From positions 1-64,000 of the forward strand of contig NZ_CAKXZS010000034.1 in assembly GCF_935822925.1 (NCBI RefSeq): a stretch of DNA of 64,000 bases. Reading direction: 5' to 3'. The translations under genes and the position numbers were made by a program. This DNA is from Mesorhizobium ventifaucium (GTDB lineage Bacteria > Pseudomonadota > Alphaproteobacteria > Rhizobiales > Rhizobiaceae). The notes under the pieces are model-generated. The model was not told the DNA's origin. It did no database searches and saw only the letters and a list, made by a program, of their open reading frames with translations. Below are positions 42,800 through 51,831 of the stretch, piece after piece; the first letter of the stretch is position 1, and every line of letters starts with the position of its first letter.

Positions 42800-43783
42800 T
42801 CACTGACAGAAGGTGCCGCCGTTGCGGCGCGGTGCAAGATCGAGATGGAGATGCAGCGAATGATCGGCATCGCTGCCCGGGCCAAGCACGGTCTTGAACG
42901 GTCCGCAGGCTGCCTTGCGTATTGCGTTCAGGAATTTCGCGTCCTTTTCCGGCGGCGCCGGGCCGATGTCGATCCTCCTGCCGTCGGAAAGCGTGAAGCT
43001 GGCGATGTCGAGCGCGTTGCCGAAGGCGTGCTCCGACAATTTCCCGCCGCCATTGCGGTGTCGGCAGACGAAGGCCGATGCCTGGCCGACCGATTTGAGT
43101 TCGGCGCCGAGCTCGGCCTTGGCCGCCGGCTGGACGATATCGGTAGCGAAGCGCGCGGCGGCCTCGGCCATCTGGCAGTTCAACTCGGTTTCGGGGTTGA
43201 TATCCAATGACTTGCCCAGCGTCTTCAGCGCGATCGGATAGGGGATAGAACAGCCGACCGCCGCATCGTGCTCGGCTTTGCGTTCCTCGAAATCGACGCC
43301 CATCGACTTCAGCCGCCTGCGGCAGGCCAGTTCTTCGTCCGGCATTTTCTCCTGCGGCACAGCGGCCGAGCGCGGGTCGGGAGGGATTTCTTTCTTCGGC
43401 GCTTGCGCCGGCTTCTCCGGTGGTTTTGGCGCGGCGGCCGGTGGTTCTGCCTCGGCGGGCTTTTCGGTCGGCGTCGGAGCGACTGCCGGCGGCTCCGGCC
43501 GGGCTTCCTGATGCTGGTCCGACTTCTGCTGGTTCAGCGTGTCGGTCGCGGGTTGATCTGGCTCTGGCGCATCCGCAGGGCGCGGCTCAGGGATCGGCAC
43601 GTCGGCAGGTGCGGCTTCTTGCGCTGATTGCGGCTGATTGAGCTCCGGGACGGGCACGTTATCGGGCAGTTCCGGAGCTTGGGCCAGGGCCGCTCCTGCG
43701 GACAGCATCGCCGCCGCCAAAGGTAGCGCCAATCCGATCAATCCGGCCAATCTGATCGATGTAGAAGGGGTCAGCGCCGCCAT
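42800..43783 (-). CDS. Extensin-like family protein with Pro-rich linker
   Basis: A 327-residue exported protein. There is a Sec signal peptide (1-34, ending ALAQA), then a Pro/Ala/Glu-rich unstructured linker (about 35-140, with PEPRPADAPEPDQPA) and the extensin-like C-terminal domain: LACRRRLKSMGVDFEERK, LNCQMAEAAARFATDI, SEHAFGNALDIASFTLSDG and PGSDADHSLHLHLDLAPRR. The His/Asp pattern of the final motifs is conserved with the copy downstream. The long linker could span the peptidoglycan. Paralogy of the two neighbouring genes suggests an old duplication. Confidence 0.9.
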   Translation of the reverse strand: MAALTPSTSIRLAGLIGLALPLAAAMLSAGAALAQAPELPDNVPVPELNQPQSAQEAAPADVPIPEPRPADAPEPDQPATDTLNQQKSDQHQEARPEPPAVAPTPTEKPAEAEPPAAAPKPPEKPAQAPKKEIPPDPRSAAVPQEKMPDEELACRRRLKSMGVDFEERKAEHDAAVGCSIPYPIALKTLGKSLDINPETELNCQMAEAAARFATDIVQPAAKAELGAELKSVGQASAFVCRHRNGGGKLSEHAFGNALDIASFTLSDGRRIDIGPAPPEKDAKFLNAIRKAACGPFKTVLGPGSDADHSLHLHLDLAPRRNGGTFCQ

Positions 43784-43858
43784 TCGCCCTTAACGGCGGG
43801 CGAATGCGGAAGTTGCCTCAACGCGGGTTTTGGCCGATCACAAACGGTAACCGCGGTG

Positions 43859-44284
43859 TTACGCCCCGATTGCTTCCAGCCCTTCCTCCAGCCAGTCTGC
43901 CAGCAGCGGCATGCCGAGCAGATATTTCGCCGTGCGCTTGTTGGCGCGCTCGCGTGCGGCCGTCAGCGCGTCCGCCCATTCCGAAGCGTCATAGTCGCCG
44001 CGGCCAACCCAGGCCAGTGCTACGAGTTCGGCCGCCTCGTCGACATTGAGGTCGTTGATCAGTTCGCGCAGTTCTTCTTCGGTGAGGTCTTCGGAACGTT
44101 CCTCGACGAGACCGTCATGATGATGGTTGTCATGCGCCTCGCTATCGAGTTCTACCTCGTGCTCGGCGCCATCGGCATAGTCATCGTTGACGGCGGCGCT
44201 CAACGCCTTCGCCTTGAGGATGAACAGGCGCACCGTGTCAGGACCGATCGAAAGCTCCCATTCTTTTTCAAGGCGCTGCTGCAC
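43859..44284 (-). CDS. DUF3775 family protein
   Basis: A 141-residue protein of the DUF3775 type, found mainly in Rhizobiales. The start region EKEWELSIGPDTVRLFILKA is followed by a very acidic linker (EHEVELDSEAHDNHHHDG) and the C-terminal domain (LTEEELRELINDLNVDEAAE, then LVALAWVGRGDYDASEW and AKYLLGMPLLADWLEEGLE). A GTG start at 44284 has GGAG seven bases upstream; an ATG at 44299 is too close to its purine stretch. Function is unknown. Confidence 0.75.
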   Translation of the reverse strand: MQQRLEKEWELSIGPDTVRLFILKAKALSAAVNDDYADGAEHEVELDSEAHDNHHHDGLVEERSEDLTEEELRELINDLNVDEAAELVALAWVGRGDYDASEWADALTAARERANKRTAKYLLGMPLLADWLEEGLEAIGA

Positions 44285-44481
44285 TGGCCGTCTCCGCATA
44301 CTCCGTTGGCGTTCGTCGGATGATAGCGAATTTGCAGCGCTCGTCACGTTTTGTTCGGCGCTTCTGTTTTCCGACTGGCGCTAATCGTTCAAAAAGCGTT
44401 CAGTAGCCATGACTTTTTTCCGGGATGAAACGGCTTTTGCCCGGCGTTAGTCCTGCATTGTCATGCTTCAAGGAGGATTCG

Positions 44482-45021
44482 ATGCGCAGACGATTGCTGA
44501 TCCAGGTTCTGGCGGTTGCCGCCCTGCCGCTGTTTGCTGTTCCGGTGTTTTCGGCCGGTGAAGGCGGTGGCGGCGGCAGTGGCGGCCAGACGACACAGTG
44601 CAAGAAAGGCATGGTCTGGGACAAGAAGCTGAAGAAGTGCGTTGCACCCAAGCAAGGCATGCTGGACGACGACAACATTTATGAAGCCGGCCGCGCGCTG
44701 GCGATGGCCGGACGTTATGACGAGGCGATCGCCGTGCTCAGCCTAGCTGCAGACAAGAAAGACCCTCGCATCCTCAACTACCTCGGCTACTCGCACCGCC
44801 ATTCCGGACGCGTCGCCGTCGGTCTCGGCTATTATGAGGAAGCGCTGCGCATCGATCCTGATTACACGCTGGTACGTGAATATCTCGGCGAGGCGCATCT
44901 GCAGATCGGCGATCTCGCCGGCGCCCGGGAACAGCTCCGCGAGATCGAGAAACGCACCGGCAAGGGATCTCGTGAATACGGCATGCTGGCAGAGCAGATA
45001 GACCGTTTCATGAAGAGCTGA
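44482..45021 (+). CDS. Exported TPR protein
   Basis: A 179-residue protein with a Sec signal peptide (MRRRLLIQVLAVAALPLFAV, cleavage near PVFSA), a Gly/Ser-rich spacer, a small Cys pair (QCKKGMVWDKKLKKC) and two or three TPR motifs (residues 75-175, e.g. LNYLGYSHRHSGRVAVGLGY). AAGGAGG precedes ATG 44482. An intrinsic terminator follows the stop. It probably acts as a periplasmic protein-protein adaptor; the partner is unknown. Confidence 0.85.
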   Translation: MRRRLLIQVLAVAALPLFAVPVFSAGEGGGGGSGGQTTQCKKGMVWDKKLKKCVAPKQGMLDDDNIYEAGRALAMAGRYDEAIAVLSLAADKKDPRILNYLGYSHRHSGRVAVGLGYYEEALRIDPDYTLVREYLGEAHLQIGDLAGAREQLREIEKRTGKGSREYGMLAEQIDRFMKS

Positions 45022-45038
45022 TTCGAAGCCCGGACCAC

Positions 45039-45069
45039 ACCGGCTGTGAGCAATCGCAGCCGGTTTTTA
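45039..45069 (+). terminator. Intrinsic terminator after TPR gene
   Basis: An 8-bp stem (ACCGGCTG with CAGCCGGT), a 10-base loop and a run of five T's, beginning 17 bases after the TPR gene's stop codon. Confidence 0.8.
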
Positions 45070-45154
45070 TTGGTGCGCCCGGCCGGCCGGGCTGCCGTGA
45101 CGGCATTTCCACAAATAGCGGGCGAATTTTTCAAAACCGATTTTTTGGCGTGAA

Positions 45155-45184
45155 AAACCCGCGAAGATTGCTATATTGAGGGAA
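45155..45184 (+). promoter_or_regulatory. Probable greA promoter
   Basis: TATATT at 45172-45177 is a good -10 box, with GTGAAA-like bases about 16 bases upstream as a weak -35. Transcription would begin near 45184, leaving a leader of about 110 bases before greA. Confidence 0.45.
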
Positions 45185-45195
45185 ATAGCGGTGAC

Positions 45196-45236
45196 ACGGT
45201 TCCGTTAGCCCGAGGCTGCCGGACCGTTTTCTTTTT
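45196..45236 (+). terminator. Terminator-like hairpin in the greA leader
   Basis: ACGGTTCCG (45196-45204) pairs with CGGACCGT (45220-45227), and inside it AGCC pairs with GGCT. TTTTCTTTTT follows. The element sits between the promoter and the greA ribosome-binding site, so most transcripts would end here and produce a short RNA. E. coli greA has a comparable leader terminator that makes the GraL RNA; homology is not implied. Confidence 0.7.
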
Positions 45237-45296
45237 GTACCCATCGACAAGGCCGCTCCCGGAATGCGGGGGCGGCGGCAGGAAAGGTCAGGCATC

Positions 45297-45770
45297 ATGA
45301 ACAAGGTCCCGATGACAGGCGAGGGGTTCGCGTCATTGAAGGAAGAACTGCGCTGGCGCCAGCAGGAAGAGCGGCCGCGCATCATCGAAGCAATCTCCGA
45401 AGCGCGCTCGCACGGCGATCTGTCTGAAAACGCGGAATACCACGCGGCGAAAGAGGCGCAGAGTCTCAATGAGGGCCGCGTCAACGAGCTCGAGGACTTC
45501 ATCGCCCGTGCCGAAGTGATCGACATCACCAAGCTCAGCGGCGAAAAGGTCAAGTTCGGCGCGACCGTGGTGCTGGTCGACGAGGACACGGAAGAGAAGA
45601 AGACCTACCAGATCGTCGGCGACCAGGAAGCGGACGTGAAGTCCGGCCGCATCTCGATCTCCTCGCCGATCGCACGGGCGCTGATCGGCAAGGAAGTCGG
45701 CGATGCCATCGAGGTCAACGCGCCAGGCGGCGCGCGGGGCTACGAGATCGTCCAGGTGCAGTTCATCTAG
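45297..45770 (+). CDS. greA: Transcription elongation factor GreA
   Basis: GreA of 157 residues, which binds the secondary channel of RNA polymerase and rescues backtracked complexes by stimulating transcript cleavage. The N-terminal coiled coil is complete, with the tip acidic motif [20 protein letters not shown] containing the conserved Asp-Leu-Ser-Glu-Asn. The C-terminal FKBP-like domain includes [20 protein letters not shown] then [17 protein letters not shown] 45297 gives the normal length. A terminator-like hairpin in its leader suggests attenuation or sRNA release. Confidence 0.97.
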   Translation: MNKVPMTGEGFASLKEELRWRQQEERPRIIEAISEARSHGDLSENAEYHAAKEAQSLNEGRVNELEDFIARAEVIDITKLSGEKVKFGATVVLVDEDTEEKKTYQIVGDQEADVKSGRISISSPIARALIGKEVGDAIEVNAPGGARGYEIVQVQFI

Positions 45771-45797
45771 GGCCTTTTGATAATTCTACTCGGGCGG

Positions 45798-45883
45798 TCG
45801 ACTAGCGCGGTTTTCTGCGCTTCCGGTGCTCACGTACCCAATGTACGCTCCGCTCCGGTTCTCGAAAACCACGCTATTCGACT
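45798..45883. repeat. Dispersed inverted repeat, copy 1
   Basis: Imperfect 19-bp inverted repeat (45798-45816 and 45865-45883, two mismatches). Its core, CGGTGCTCACGTACCCAATG then TACGCTCCGCTCCGGTTCTC, recurs in altered form at about 55340-55405. It lies between the convergent greA and waaC genes. Confidence 0.65.
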
Positions 45884-45908
45884 CACCGGAGCGAATTCTG
45901 AAAAGATC

Positions 45909-46883
45909 CTATGTCGCGGCCTGCCATTTGAGCGCCAGCTGCCTCTCTGCCTCCGCTACCACCTCTATCGGCGCGACACGGCTGCCGGGCGCGGCCAGCA
46001 GCGTTGACGAGAACGGCCCGCGCGGGCCGGTCAGGCCGGGTTCTGTCGCCACAAACACGGCGACGGTCGGAAGGCCGAAGGCACTGGCGAGGTGGGTAAG
46101 GCCAGTATCGGCGCCGATGACCAGCACCGACCGGCCGATGATCGCTGCGATCTCGGCAAGCGGTGATTTCGGCACCAGCACGGTCTGTGGAACGGCTTGG
46201 GCGATTGCCTCGGCAACCGCCTTTTCCCTGTCGTTCGACCAGGTGGTGACCGGCGTCATTCCTCTTTCCACGAGAAGTCTGGCAGTCTCGATCCAGTTGC
46301 CGACCGGCCATTTCTTGTCCTCGCGGCTGGTGCCGTGCAGAAGGAAGGCGGTTTTTCCGCCGACAAAAGTCGAAGCGACGGCGGGCGGCACGATGCCGGA
46401 CTCGAGCCCGGAAAAATCCGGTTCATAGCCGAGCGCCAGCCCGAACAGCCGCCTTGTGCGTTCGATGGCGTGCAGGTCGCGCGGCACAGCATAGCGGCGG
46501 TCGTAGAACAAGGTCGCCGAAAGCTCGCGAGCGCTCGACCAGTCGAAGCCGGCGATCGGCGCCGCGGCCTGTTTCGCCACCACGGCCGACTTCAGCAATC
46601 CTTGCGCGTCGATGACGAGATCGTAGCGGCAATCCCGCAAGGCGCGGCGCAACCCCGCTGCCTCGCGCCATGTGCCGCGGCCAAGCGGGCTTGTGCGCCA
46701 GCGCCGGATTGCCACGGAGTGGACGGTTGCGATCGCCGGATGCAGCGCCACGATGCCGGCAAAAGCCTCTTCCACACACCAGTCGAACGACACGTCCGGC
46801 CGGTTGCGGCGCGCATCCTCGACGGCCGGAAAGCTGTGGATGACGTCACCCATCGAGGATGTCTTGACGATGAGCACCCTCAT
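45909..46883 (-). CDS. waaC: Lipopolysaccharide heptosyltransferase I
   Basis: Glycosyltransferase family 9 enzyme of 324 residues that adds the first heptose to Kdo of LPS inner core at the cytoplasmic face. The N-terminus ([20 protein letters not shown]) is the standard WaaC start, LLHGTSREDKKWPVGNW is the donor-binding loop, and GADTGLTHLASAFGLPTVAV holds the conserved Asp and His of the ADP-heptose site. The start overlaps the waaF stop by four bases. It is the last gene of the leftward hldD-waaF-waaC operon. Confidence 0.93.
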   Translation of the reverse strand: MRVLIVKTSSMGDVIHSFPAVEDARRNRPDVSFDWCVEEAFAGIVALHPAIATVHSVAIRRWRTSPLGRGTWREAAGLRRALRDCRYDLVIDAQGLLKSAVVAKQAAAPIAGFDWSSARELSATLFYDRRYAVPRDLHAIERTRRLFGLALGYEPDFSGLESGIVPPAVASTFVGGKTAFLLHGTSREDKKWPVGNWIETARLLVERGMTPVTTWSNDREKAVAEAIAQAVPQTVLVPKSPLAEIAAIIGRSVLVIGADTGLTHLASAFGLPTVAVFVATEPGLTGPRGPFSSTLLAAPGSRVAPIEVVAEAERQLALKWQAAT

Positions 46884-47887
46884 GCGGCGGCCGGCATTTC
46901 CAGCAGCCGTTCCGCCGCTGCCGCGACCTGTGCCACCTCGAGTGTGTTCAGGCAGTTGAGATGGCCGAGCGGGCAGATTTTCCGGTGGCAGGGCGAACAG
47001 GACAGGCCGAGCCAGACCAGTTCGCGCTGCTCGGCGAGCGGCGGCGTATTGTGCGGCGAGGTCGAGCCGTAGACGGCTACGATCGGCGTGCCGACAGCGG
47101 CGGCAACATGCATCAGCCCACTGTCGTTCGACACCGCAAGCCTGGCCGCGGCGATCAGGTCGATGGCGTCCTCGAGCCGCGTCTGGCCGGCGAGATCGAC
47201 AACATCAGGTGCAAGCGTGGCGATTTCCGCCGTTACGTCGGCGTCGTTCTTCGATCCGAACAGCGCGACCGCAAAACCTTTCGCCATCATGTCGCGGGCA
47301 AGACCGGCATAGCGTTCGCTCGGCCAGCGTTTGGCGGGCCCGAACTCGGCACCGGGCATCAGCGCGACGAACTTTTCCGCCTCCAGCCCGAAACGGCCCA
47401 GTAATGCCGTCTGGTTCTTTGTGTCGACAGCGAGCTCGGGAGCACGGAACGTGCCGCCTTGCGCGAGCCCGAAATAGGCCTGCGCCGTGCGCCGTTTGGC
47501 ATTGTCGGGCAAGGCAACGATTTCGGTCAGCAGCCCGTAGCGCATTTCCTTGAGATAGCCGACACGGCGCGGAATGCGGGCAAAGAACGGGACCAGCGCC
47601 GACTTCCAGCTTCCAGGGATGACATAGGCAATGTCGTAGTGGCCGCGCAGAAGGCGGCCAAAGCGCCTTCGCATGCGGAATTCCAGCGCGCCGGATTTCA
47701 GCGGCAGATCGATCTGCTGGCGTATTTCGCGCATCCGCTTGACCAGTGGCGCCGCCCATGCCGGCGCCAGCACGTCGATCGCGGCGTCCGGGTGAAGCTC
47801 TCTCAGCGCCGTGAACAGGCACTGCGCCATCACCATGTCGCCTACCCAGCGTGGGCCGATCACGAGGATCGTTGGGCTTTCAGCCAT
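46880..47887 (-). CDS. waaF: Lipopolysaccharide heptosyltransferase II
   Basis: GT9 enzyme of 335 residues that adds the second heptose of the LPS inner core. Visible motifs are [20 protein letters not shown] at the N-terminus, [15 protein letters not shown] (the GPAKRWP donor loop) and [20 protein letters not shown]. Both this gene and waaC use Asp/His pairs in the last motif. It overlaps hldD by 28 bases and waaC by four, so all three are cotranscribed. Confidence 0.93.
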   Translation of the reverse strand: MAESPTILVIGPRWVGDMVMAQCLFTALRELHPDAAIDVLAPAWAAPLVKRMREIRQQIDLPLKSGALEFRMRRRFGRLLRGHYDIAYVIPGSWKSALVPFFARIPRRVGYLKEMRYGLLTEIVALPDNAKRRTAQAYFGLAQGGTFRAPELAVDTKNQTALLGRFGLEAEKFVALMPGAEFGPAKRWPSERYAGLARDMMAKGFAVALFGSKNDADVTAEIATLAPDVVDLAGQTRLEDAIDLIAAARLAVSNDSGLMHVAAAVGTPIVAVYGSTSPHNTPPLAEQRELVWLGLSCSPCHRKICPLGHLNCLNTLEVAQVAAAAERLLEMPAAA

Positions 47888-48810
47888 TCGACATAGTCTC
47901 TGACGCCGGTTTCCACTGTGCGAAACTGACCATTGTAACCGGCGGCGCGCAACCGGGACATATCAGCTTGCGTAAAACTCTGGTAGCTGCCCTTGAGATG
48001 ATCTGGGAAGTCGATGAACTCGATCTCGCCTTTGCCGAGCGCGCCGATCACCGTTTCGGCAATGGCGCGGAACGGCTGGGCTCGGCCGGTGCCGCAGTTG
48101 AAGATGCCGCTTGAGCCCCGTTTCCACAACCACAGATTGATATCGGCAACGTCGCCGACATGGATGAAGTCGCGGCTCTGCTCGCCAGGCCCAAAACCGT
48201 CATAGGCGCCGAACAGCTTTGGGTTGTGGCCTTGCACGACCTGGTTGAACAGATGGTAGGCGACCGAGGCCATGGCGCCCTTGTGCGCCTCGCGCGGTCC
48301 ATAGACGTTGAAGTAGCGCAGGCCGGCCACCGGCGAATGATCGGTATCGAAGACGGTGCGGCGGACATAGTCGTCGAACAGCTTCTTTGAATAGGCATAG
48401 ACATTGAGCGGGCGCTCGCAGTCCGGCTCCTCGCGAAACTCGGCGCCGCCGCCATAGACGGAAGCCGAGGAGGCATAGAGGAAAGGCAGCCGCAGCGCGA
48501 GGCAGGCATGCAGCAGCCGCTTCGAATAGGCGTAGTTCACCTCCATCATGAATTTGCCGTTCCATTCGGTGGTGGTCGAGCAGGCACCCTGGTGGAAGAC
48601 GGCCTCGATGCGGCCGAGGTCCCCGGCCTCAATCCGCGGCAGGAAATCGTCCTTGTCGAGATAATCGGCGATCTGGAGGTCGGCGAGATTGGCGATCTTG
48701 TGGCCGTCGGTCAGGTCGTCGACGACGAGAATGTCGCTAATCCCTTCGGCATTGAGCCCGGCGACTATGTTTGAGCCGATCATGCCGGCGCCGCCCGTGA
48801 CGATGATCAT
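47860..48810 (-). CDS. hldD: ADP-L-glycero-D-manno-heptose 6-epimerase
   Basis: NADP-dependent SDR-type epimerase of 316 residues that converts ADP-D-glycero-D-manno-heptose to the L-glycero form. It has the Rossmann start [16 protein letters not shown] (GGAGMIG loop), [20 protein letters not shown] and the catalytic YAYSK (Tyr/Lys). [20 protein letters not shown] is the family signature near the middle. It is first in the operon with waaF and waaC. Confidence 0.95.
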   Translation of the reverse strand: MIIVTGGAGMIGSNIVAGLNAEGISDILVVDDLTDGHKIANLADLQIADYLDKDDFLPRIEAGDLGRIEAVFHQGACSTTTEWNGKFMMEVNYAYSKRLLHACLALRLPFLYASSASVYGGGAEFREEPDCERPLNVYAYSKKLFDDYVRRTVFDTDHSPVAGLRYFNVYGPREAHKGAMASVAYHLFNQVVQGHNPKLFGAYDGFGPGEQSRDFIHVGDVADINLWLWKRGSSGIFNCGTGRAQPFRAIAETVIGALGKGEIEFIDFPDHLKGSYQSFTQADMSRLRAAGYNGQFRTVETGVRDYVEWLKAQRSS

Positions 48811-48976
48811 GAAAGCCTCTGGTATCTTGTGCCGATTCCGGCCCTTATAGGGGAGGCTTGCAGGACTGTCGATAAAGCAGGTCGCAATCCGGCGGTTGGC
48901 TGCATGCCTCAGTGCCGCCGCACAGCTTTCGCTTCAGTTCCGCGATTCACCGGCGAAGCACGACAGGAGCAAGGCA

Positions 48977-49609
48977 ATGCCGTCCACCGAACTGCTTATC
49001 GCCTTTTTCGCCACCACGGCGATCTTTGCCTACATCCCCGGTCCGGCGATGCTTTACGCTGCTGCGCAAACCATGGCGCGCGGCCGCTGGTCCGGCCTGA
49101 CGGCGGCATTGGGTATCCATCTTGGCGGCTATGTGCACGTCGCCGCCGCCGCTGCCGGGTTGTCCGTGCTTTTCCACGCCGTGCCGACGCTCTACGTGGC
49201 GGTCAAGCTGGCCGGCGCGCTCTATCTGATCTGGCTGGGTGTGTCGCTGTTTCGCGCCAGGGCTCAAGACGATGCTGTTATCTCAGGTGTCGAGCCGAAA
49301 TCCGCCCGCCGCGCCTTTTTCGAGAGTATCACCGTCGAGGTGCTCAATCCCAAGACTGCAATATTCTTCATGGCGTTCCTGCCGCAATTCATCGACGCAT
49401 CGGCGACGTTTCCCGTCTGGCTGCAATTCCTCGTCCTCGGGACGATCGTCAATCTGATGTTCTCCTCGGCGGATGTCATGTGCGTGGTGCTGGCGGGTGC
49501 GCTGATCACCAGGCTGCGACCCTCGAGCCACGCGCAACGCCTGATGCGGCGTGCGGGCGGCGCGGTGCTGGTCGGATTGGGTGTTCATGTGGCTTTGCAG
49601 AAAAGCTGA
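48977..49609 (+). CDS. LysE family translocator
   Basis: A 210-residue inner-membrane amino-acid exporter of the LysE/RhtB family. Five or six hydrophobic segments are visible. The N-terminal FAYIPGPAMLYAAAQTMARG matches the conserved P-G-P start of family members, and VEVLNPKTAIFFMAFLPQFI is the conserved central motif. An AGGAGC sequence precedes ATG 48977. It lies between the two heptose operons but has no obvious link with LPS; the substrate is unknown (Lys, Thr, homoserine or similar). Confidence 0.92.
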   Translation: MPSTELLIAFFATTAIFAYIPGPAMLYAAAQTMARGRWSGLTAALGIHLGGYVHVAAAAAGLSVLFHAVPTLYVAVKLAGALYLIWLGVSLFRARAQDDAVISGVEPKSARRAFFESITVEVLNPKTAIFFMAFLPQFIDASATFPVWLQFLVLGTIVNLMFSSADVMCVVLAGALITRLRPSSHAQRLMRRAGGAVLVGLGVHVALQKS

Positions 49610-49760
49610 TCCGCCAACCGGCGTTGGCTGTGGTCCGTTCGGTGCCTGCCGTTGCGCTGAGCCGAATTGCGGTATATCGGCTTCGCCATGAACGATCAGC
49701 CCTGCCAGTCCAGCGTTTTCACAGCATCGGGACCGGCTCTCATTGCACGTCGAAGATGAC

Positions 49761-51251
49761 ATGAGCGAGCAGTACCTGCCTTCTCCCGAACCGCTTCACC
49801 GCGCCATCTCGCGGTTCGGCAACGTCACCGTGCTGGTGGTCGGCGACTTCATCCTCGACCGTTTCGTCAACGGCGTCATAGAGCGGATTTCGCCTGAAGC
49901 GCCCATTCCGGTGCTGCGCGGGCGTGGCGAAACGTCGGCGATGGGCGGCGCCGGCAATGTCGTCGCCAACATCGTCTCGCTCGGCGCTGCCGCGATTCCG
50001 GTTTCGGTGATCGGCGCCGATCAGGCCGGCGACAATCTCATGCGCATGCTCGCCGAGCTTGGCGTCGACACTGGCGGTCTCGCGCAGGACGCCAACCGGA
50101 TGACGTCGTCGAAAAGCCGCTTCAGCGCGCTCAACCAGCAGGTGCTGCGCTTCGACGAAGAGGAAATCAAGCCGCTGGGCGACGCGGAGCGGGCGACGCT
50201 GATCCGGCTTTTCCGCGCCGGGCTGGCGCAAGCCGACATCGTCATTCTGTCCGACTACGGCAAGGGAATGTTGCTCGACGGCGTTGCCGGCGAGCTGATC
50301 TCGATCTGCCGCGAGGCGGACAAGCCGGTGCTGGTCGATCCCAAGGGCCGCGACTATGCTTGCTATTCCGGGGCGACGGCGATCACGCCCAATCGCAAGG
50401 AACTTGGCGAGGCGGTCGGACGCGCGGTGTTTGCCGATGACGAGATCGTGGCCGCGGCGCGTGAGCTGATCTCGGCACATGGCTTCGATTTCGTCGTCGC
50501 GACGCGCAGCGAAAAAGGCATGAGCGTCGTCGACGCGGACGATGCCCGGCATATTTCCACGCAGGCGCGGGAGGTGTTCGACGTTTCCGGGGCCGGCGAC
50601 ACTGTCATCGTTACGTTTGCGTTGGCTCTGGCTGCGGGCGCCGACCGCGTCATTGCCGCGGCCATCGCCAACGCGGCGGGTGGCGTGGTGGTGGGCAAGC
50701 GCGGCACCGCGCGGCTGACGGTCGAAGAGCTTACCGGCGCGCTGTTTCGCTCGCACGGACCGATTGCCCACAAGGATGCAATCCTCGATGCCGCTGCCGC
50801 CGCACGGCTGGTGGCGACGTGGAAGGACGAAGGCCTGAGCGTCGGTTTCACCAATGGCTGCTTCGATATCCTTCACGCCGGCCATGTCAGCCTTTTGCAT
50901 GCGGCGCGCAGCCAGTGCGACCGGCTGGTTCTCGGCCTCAACAGCGATGCCTCTGTGCGCCGGCTGAAAGGGCCTGGACGCCCGGTCAACGACGAGCATG
51001 ATCGCGCCTGCGTGCTGGCGGCGCTTGCCTCGGTCGATGCCGTCGTCGTCTTCGAGGAAGACACGCCGCTCGCGCTGATCGAGGCGCTGAACCCCGACAT
51101 ACTGGTGAAGGGCGCCGACTATACGATCGATCAGGTGGTCGGCGCCGAAATCGTGCAAAAGGCGGGCGGCCGCGTCGTGCTGGTCGATCTCGTCGCCGGC
51201 AAGAGCACCACCGGCACCATCGGCAAGTTGCGCGCCGGCAGCACAAACTGA
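49761..51251 (+). CDS. hldE: Bifunctional heptose-7-phosphate kinase/heptose-1-phosphate adenylyltransferase
   Basis: A 496-residue fusion enzyme. The N-terminal ribokinase-family domain phosphorylates heptose 7-phosphate at C1 (GGAGN at about 62-66, GAGDT at about 277). The C-terminal nucleotidyltransferase domain adds AMP from ATP (GCFDILHAGHVSLLHAAR near 366 with the HxGH-type signature). Length matches E. coli HldE. An in-frame TTG at 49743 is possible but ATG 49761 gives a natural start. It begins the rightward operon with gmhA and gmhB, which together make the ADP-heptose used by WaaC/WaaF. Confidence 0.95.
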   Translation: MSEQYLPSPEPLHRAISRFGNVTVLVVGDFILDRFVNGVIERISPEAPIPVLRGRGETSAMGGAGNVVANIVSLGAAAIPVSVIGADQAGDNLMRMLAELGVDTGGLAQDANRMTSSKSRFSALNQQVLRFDEEEIKPLGDAERATLIRLFRAGLAQADIVILSDYGKGMLLDGVAGELISICREADKPVLVDPKGRDYACYSGATAITPNRKELGEAVGRAVFADDEIVAAARELISAHGFDFVVATRSEKGMSVVDADDARHISTQAREVFDVSGAGDTVIVTFALALAAGADRVIAAAIANAAGGVVVGKRGTARLTVEELTGALFRSHGPIAHKDAILDAAAAARLVATWKDEGLSVGFTNGCFDILHAGHVSLLHAARSQCDRLVLGLNSDASVRRLKGPGRPVNDEHDRACVLAALASVDAVVVFEEDTPLALIEALNPDILVKGADYTIDQVVGAEIVQKAGGRVVLVDLVAGKSTTGTIGKLRAGSTN

Positions 51252-51258
51252 GGTTTTC

Positions 51259-51831
51259 ATGTCGGAACTGAACGAATATCTGGTCCGCTCGGCGGCCGCG
51301 ATCACCGCGATGGTCGAGCGCGACCTCACCAGCGAGATGGAGCGGGCGGTTACCGCCGTCGTCGCCGCGCTTTCGCAGGGCAAGGCGCTGCTGATCTGCG
51401 GCAATGGCGGCTCGGCCAGCGACGCCATTCACATCGCCGGCGAACTGGTCGGCCGCTTCCTGAAGGAGCGCAAGGCCTACAACGTCATCGCGCTGCCAGC
51501 CAATGCGGCGGTACTGACCGCCTGGGGCAATGACTACGGCTTCGACACGGTGTTTTCACGCCAGGTCGAGGCGCATGGCGCCGCGGGTGCTGTGCTGCTC
51601 GCCATCTCGACCAGCGGCAACTCGACCAGCATCCTCGCCGCCGCCGAACAGGCGCGCATGATGGATATGACGGTAATCAGCCTGACCGGTGACAGCGGCG
51701 GCAAGCTCAAGCCGCTCTCCGACATCCTGCTCAACGTGCCTTCGACCTCGACGCCGATCATCCAGCAGGGGCATCTGTGCCTCTATCATCATCTGTGCGA
51801 AATGGTCGAAGCGCGCCTCTGTGATGGCTGA
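51259..51831 (+). CDS. gmhA: Sedoheptulose-7-phosphate isomerase (phosphoheptose isomerase)
   Basis: A 190-residue SIS-domain isomerase that makes D-glycero-D-manno-heptose 7-phosphate from sedoheptulose 7-phosphate, the first step of ADP-heptose synthesis. The phosphosugar-binding motif LLICGNGGSASDAIHIAGEL and the second Ser-rich loop AISTSGNSTSILAA are clear. Zn-ligand His residues are in the last helices (QQGHLCLYHHLCEMVE). It starts seven bases after hldE and overlaps gmhB by eight. Confidence 0.95.
   Translation: MSELNEYLVRSAAAITAMVERDLTSEMERAVTAVVAALSQGKALLICGNGGSASDAIHIAGELVGRFLKERKAYNVIALPANAAVLTAWGNDYGFDTVFSRQVEAHGAAGAVLLAISTSGNSTSILAAAEQARMMDMTVISLTGDSGGKLKPLSDILLNVPSTSTPIIQQGHLCLYHHLCEMVEARLCDG

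Noticed and set aside
49688-49759. 23-residue ORF (MNDQPCQSSVFTASGPALIA...) ending just before hldE
   Set aside because: It could be a leader peptide, but it has no clear ribosome-binding site, amino-acid bias or attenuator hairpin.
49743-51428. 562-codon minus-strand frame across hldE and gmhA
   Set aside because: It overlaps two well-conserved enzyme genes and gives a low-information translation.
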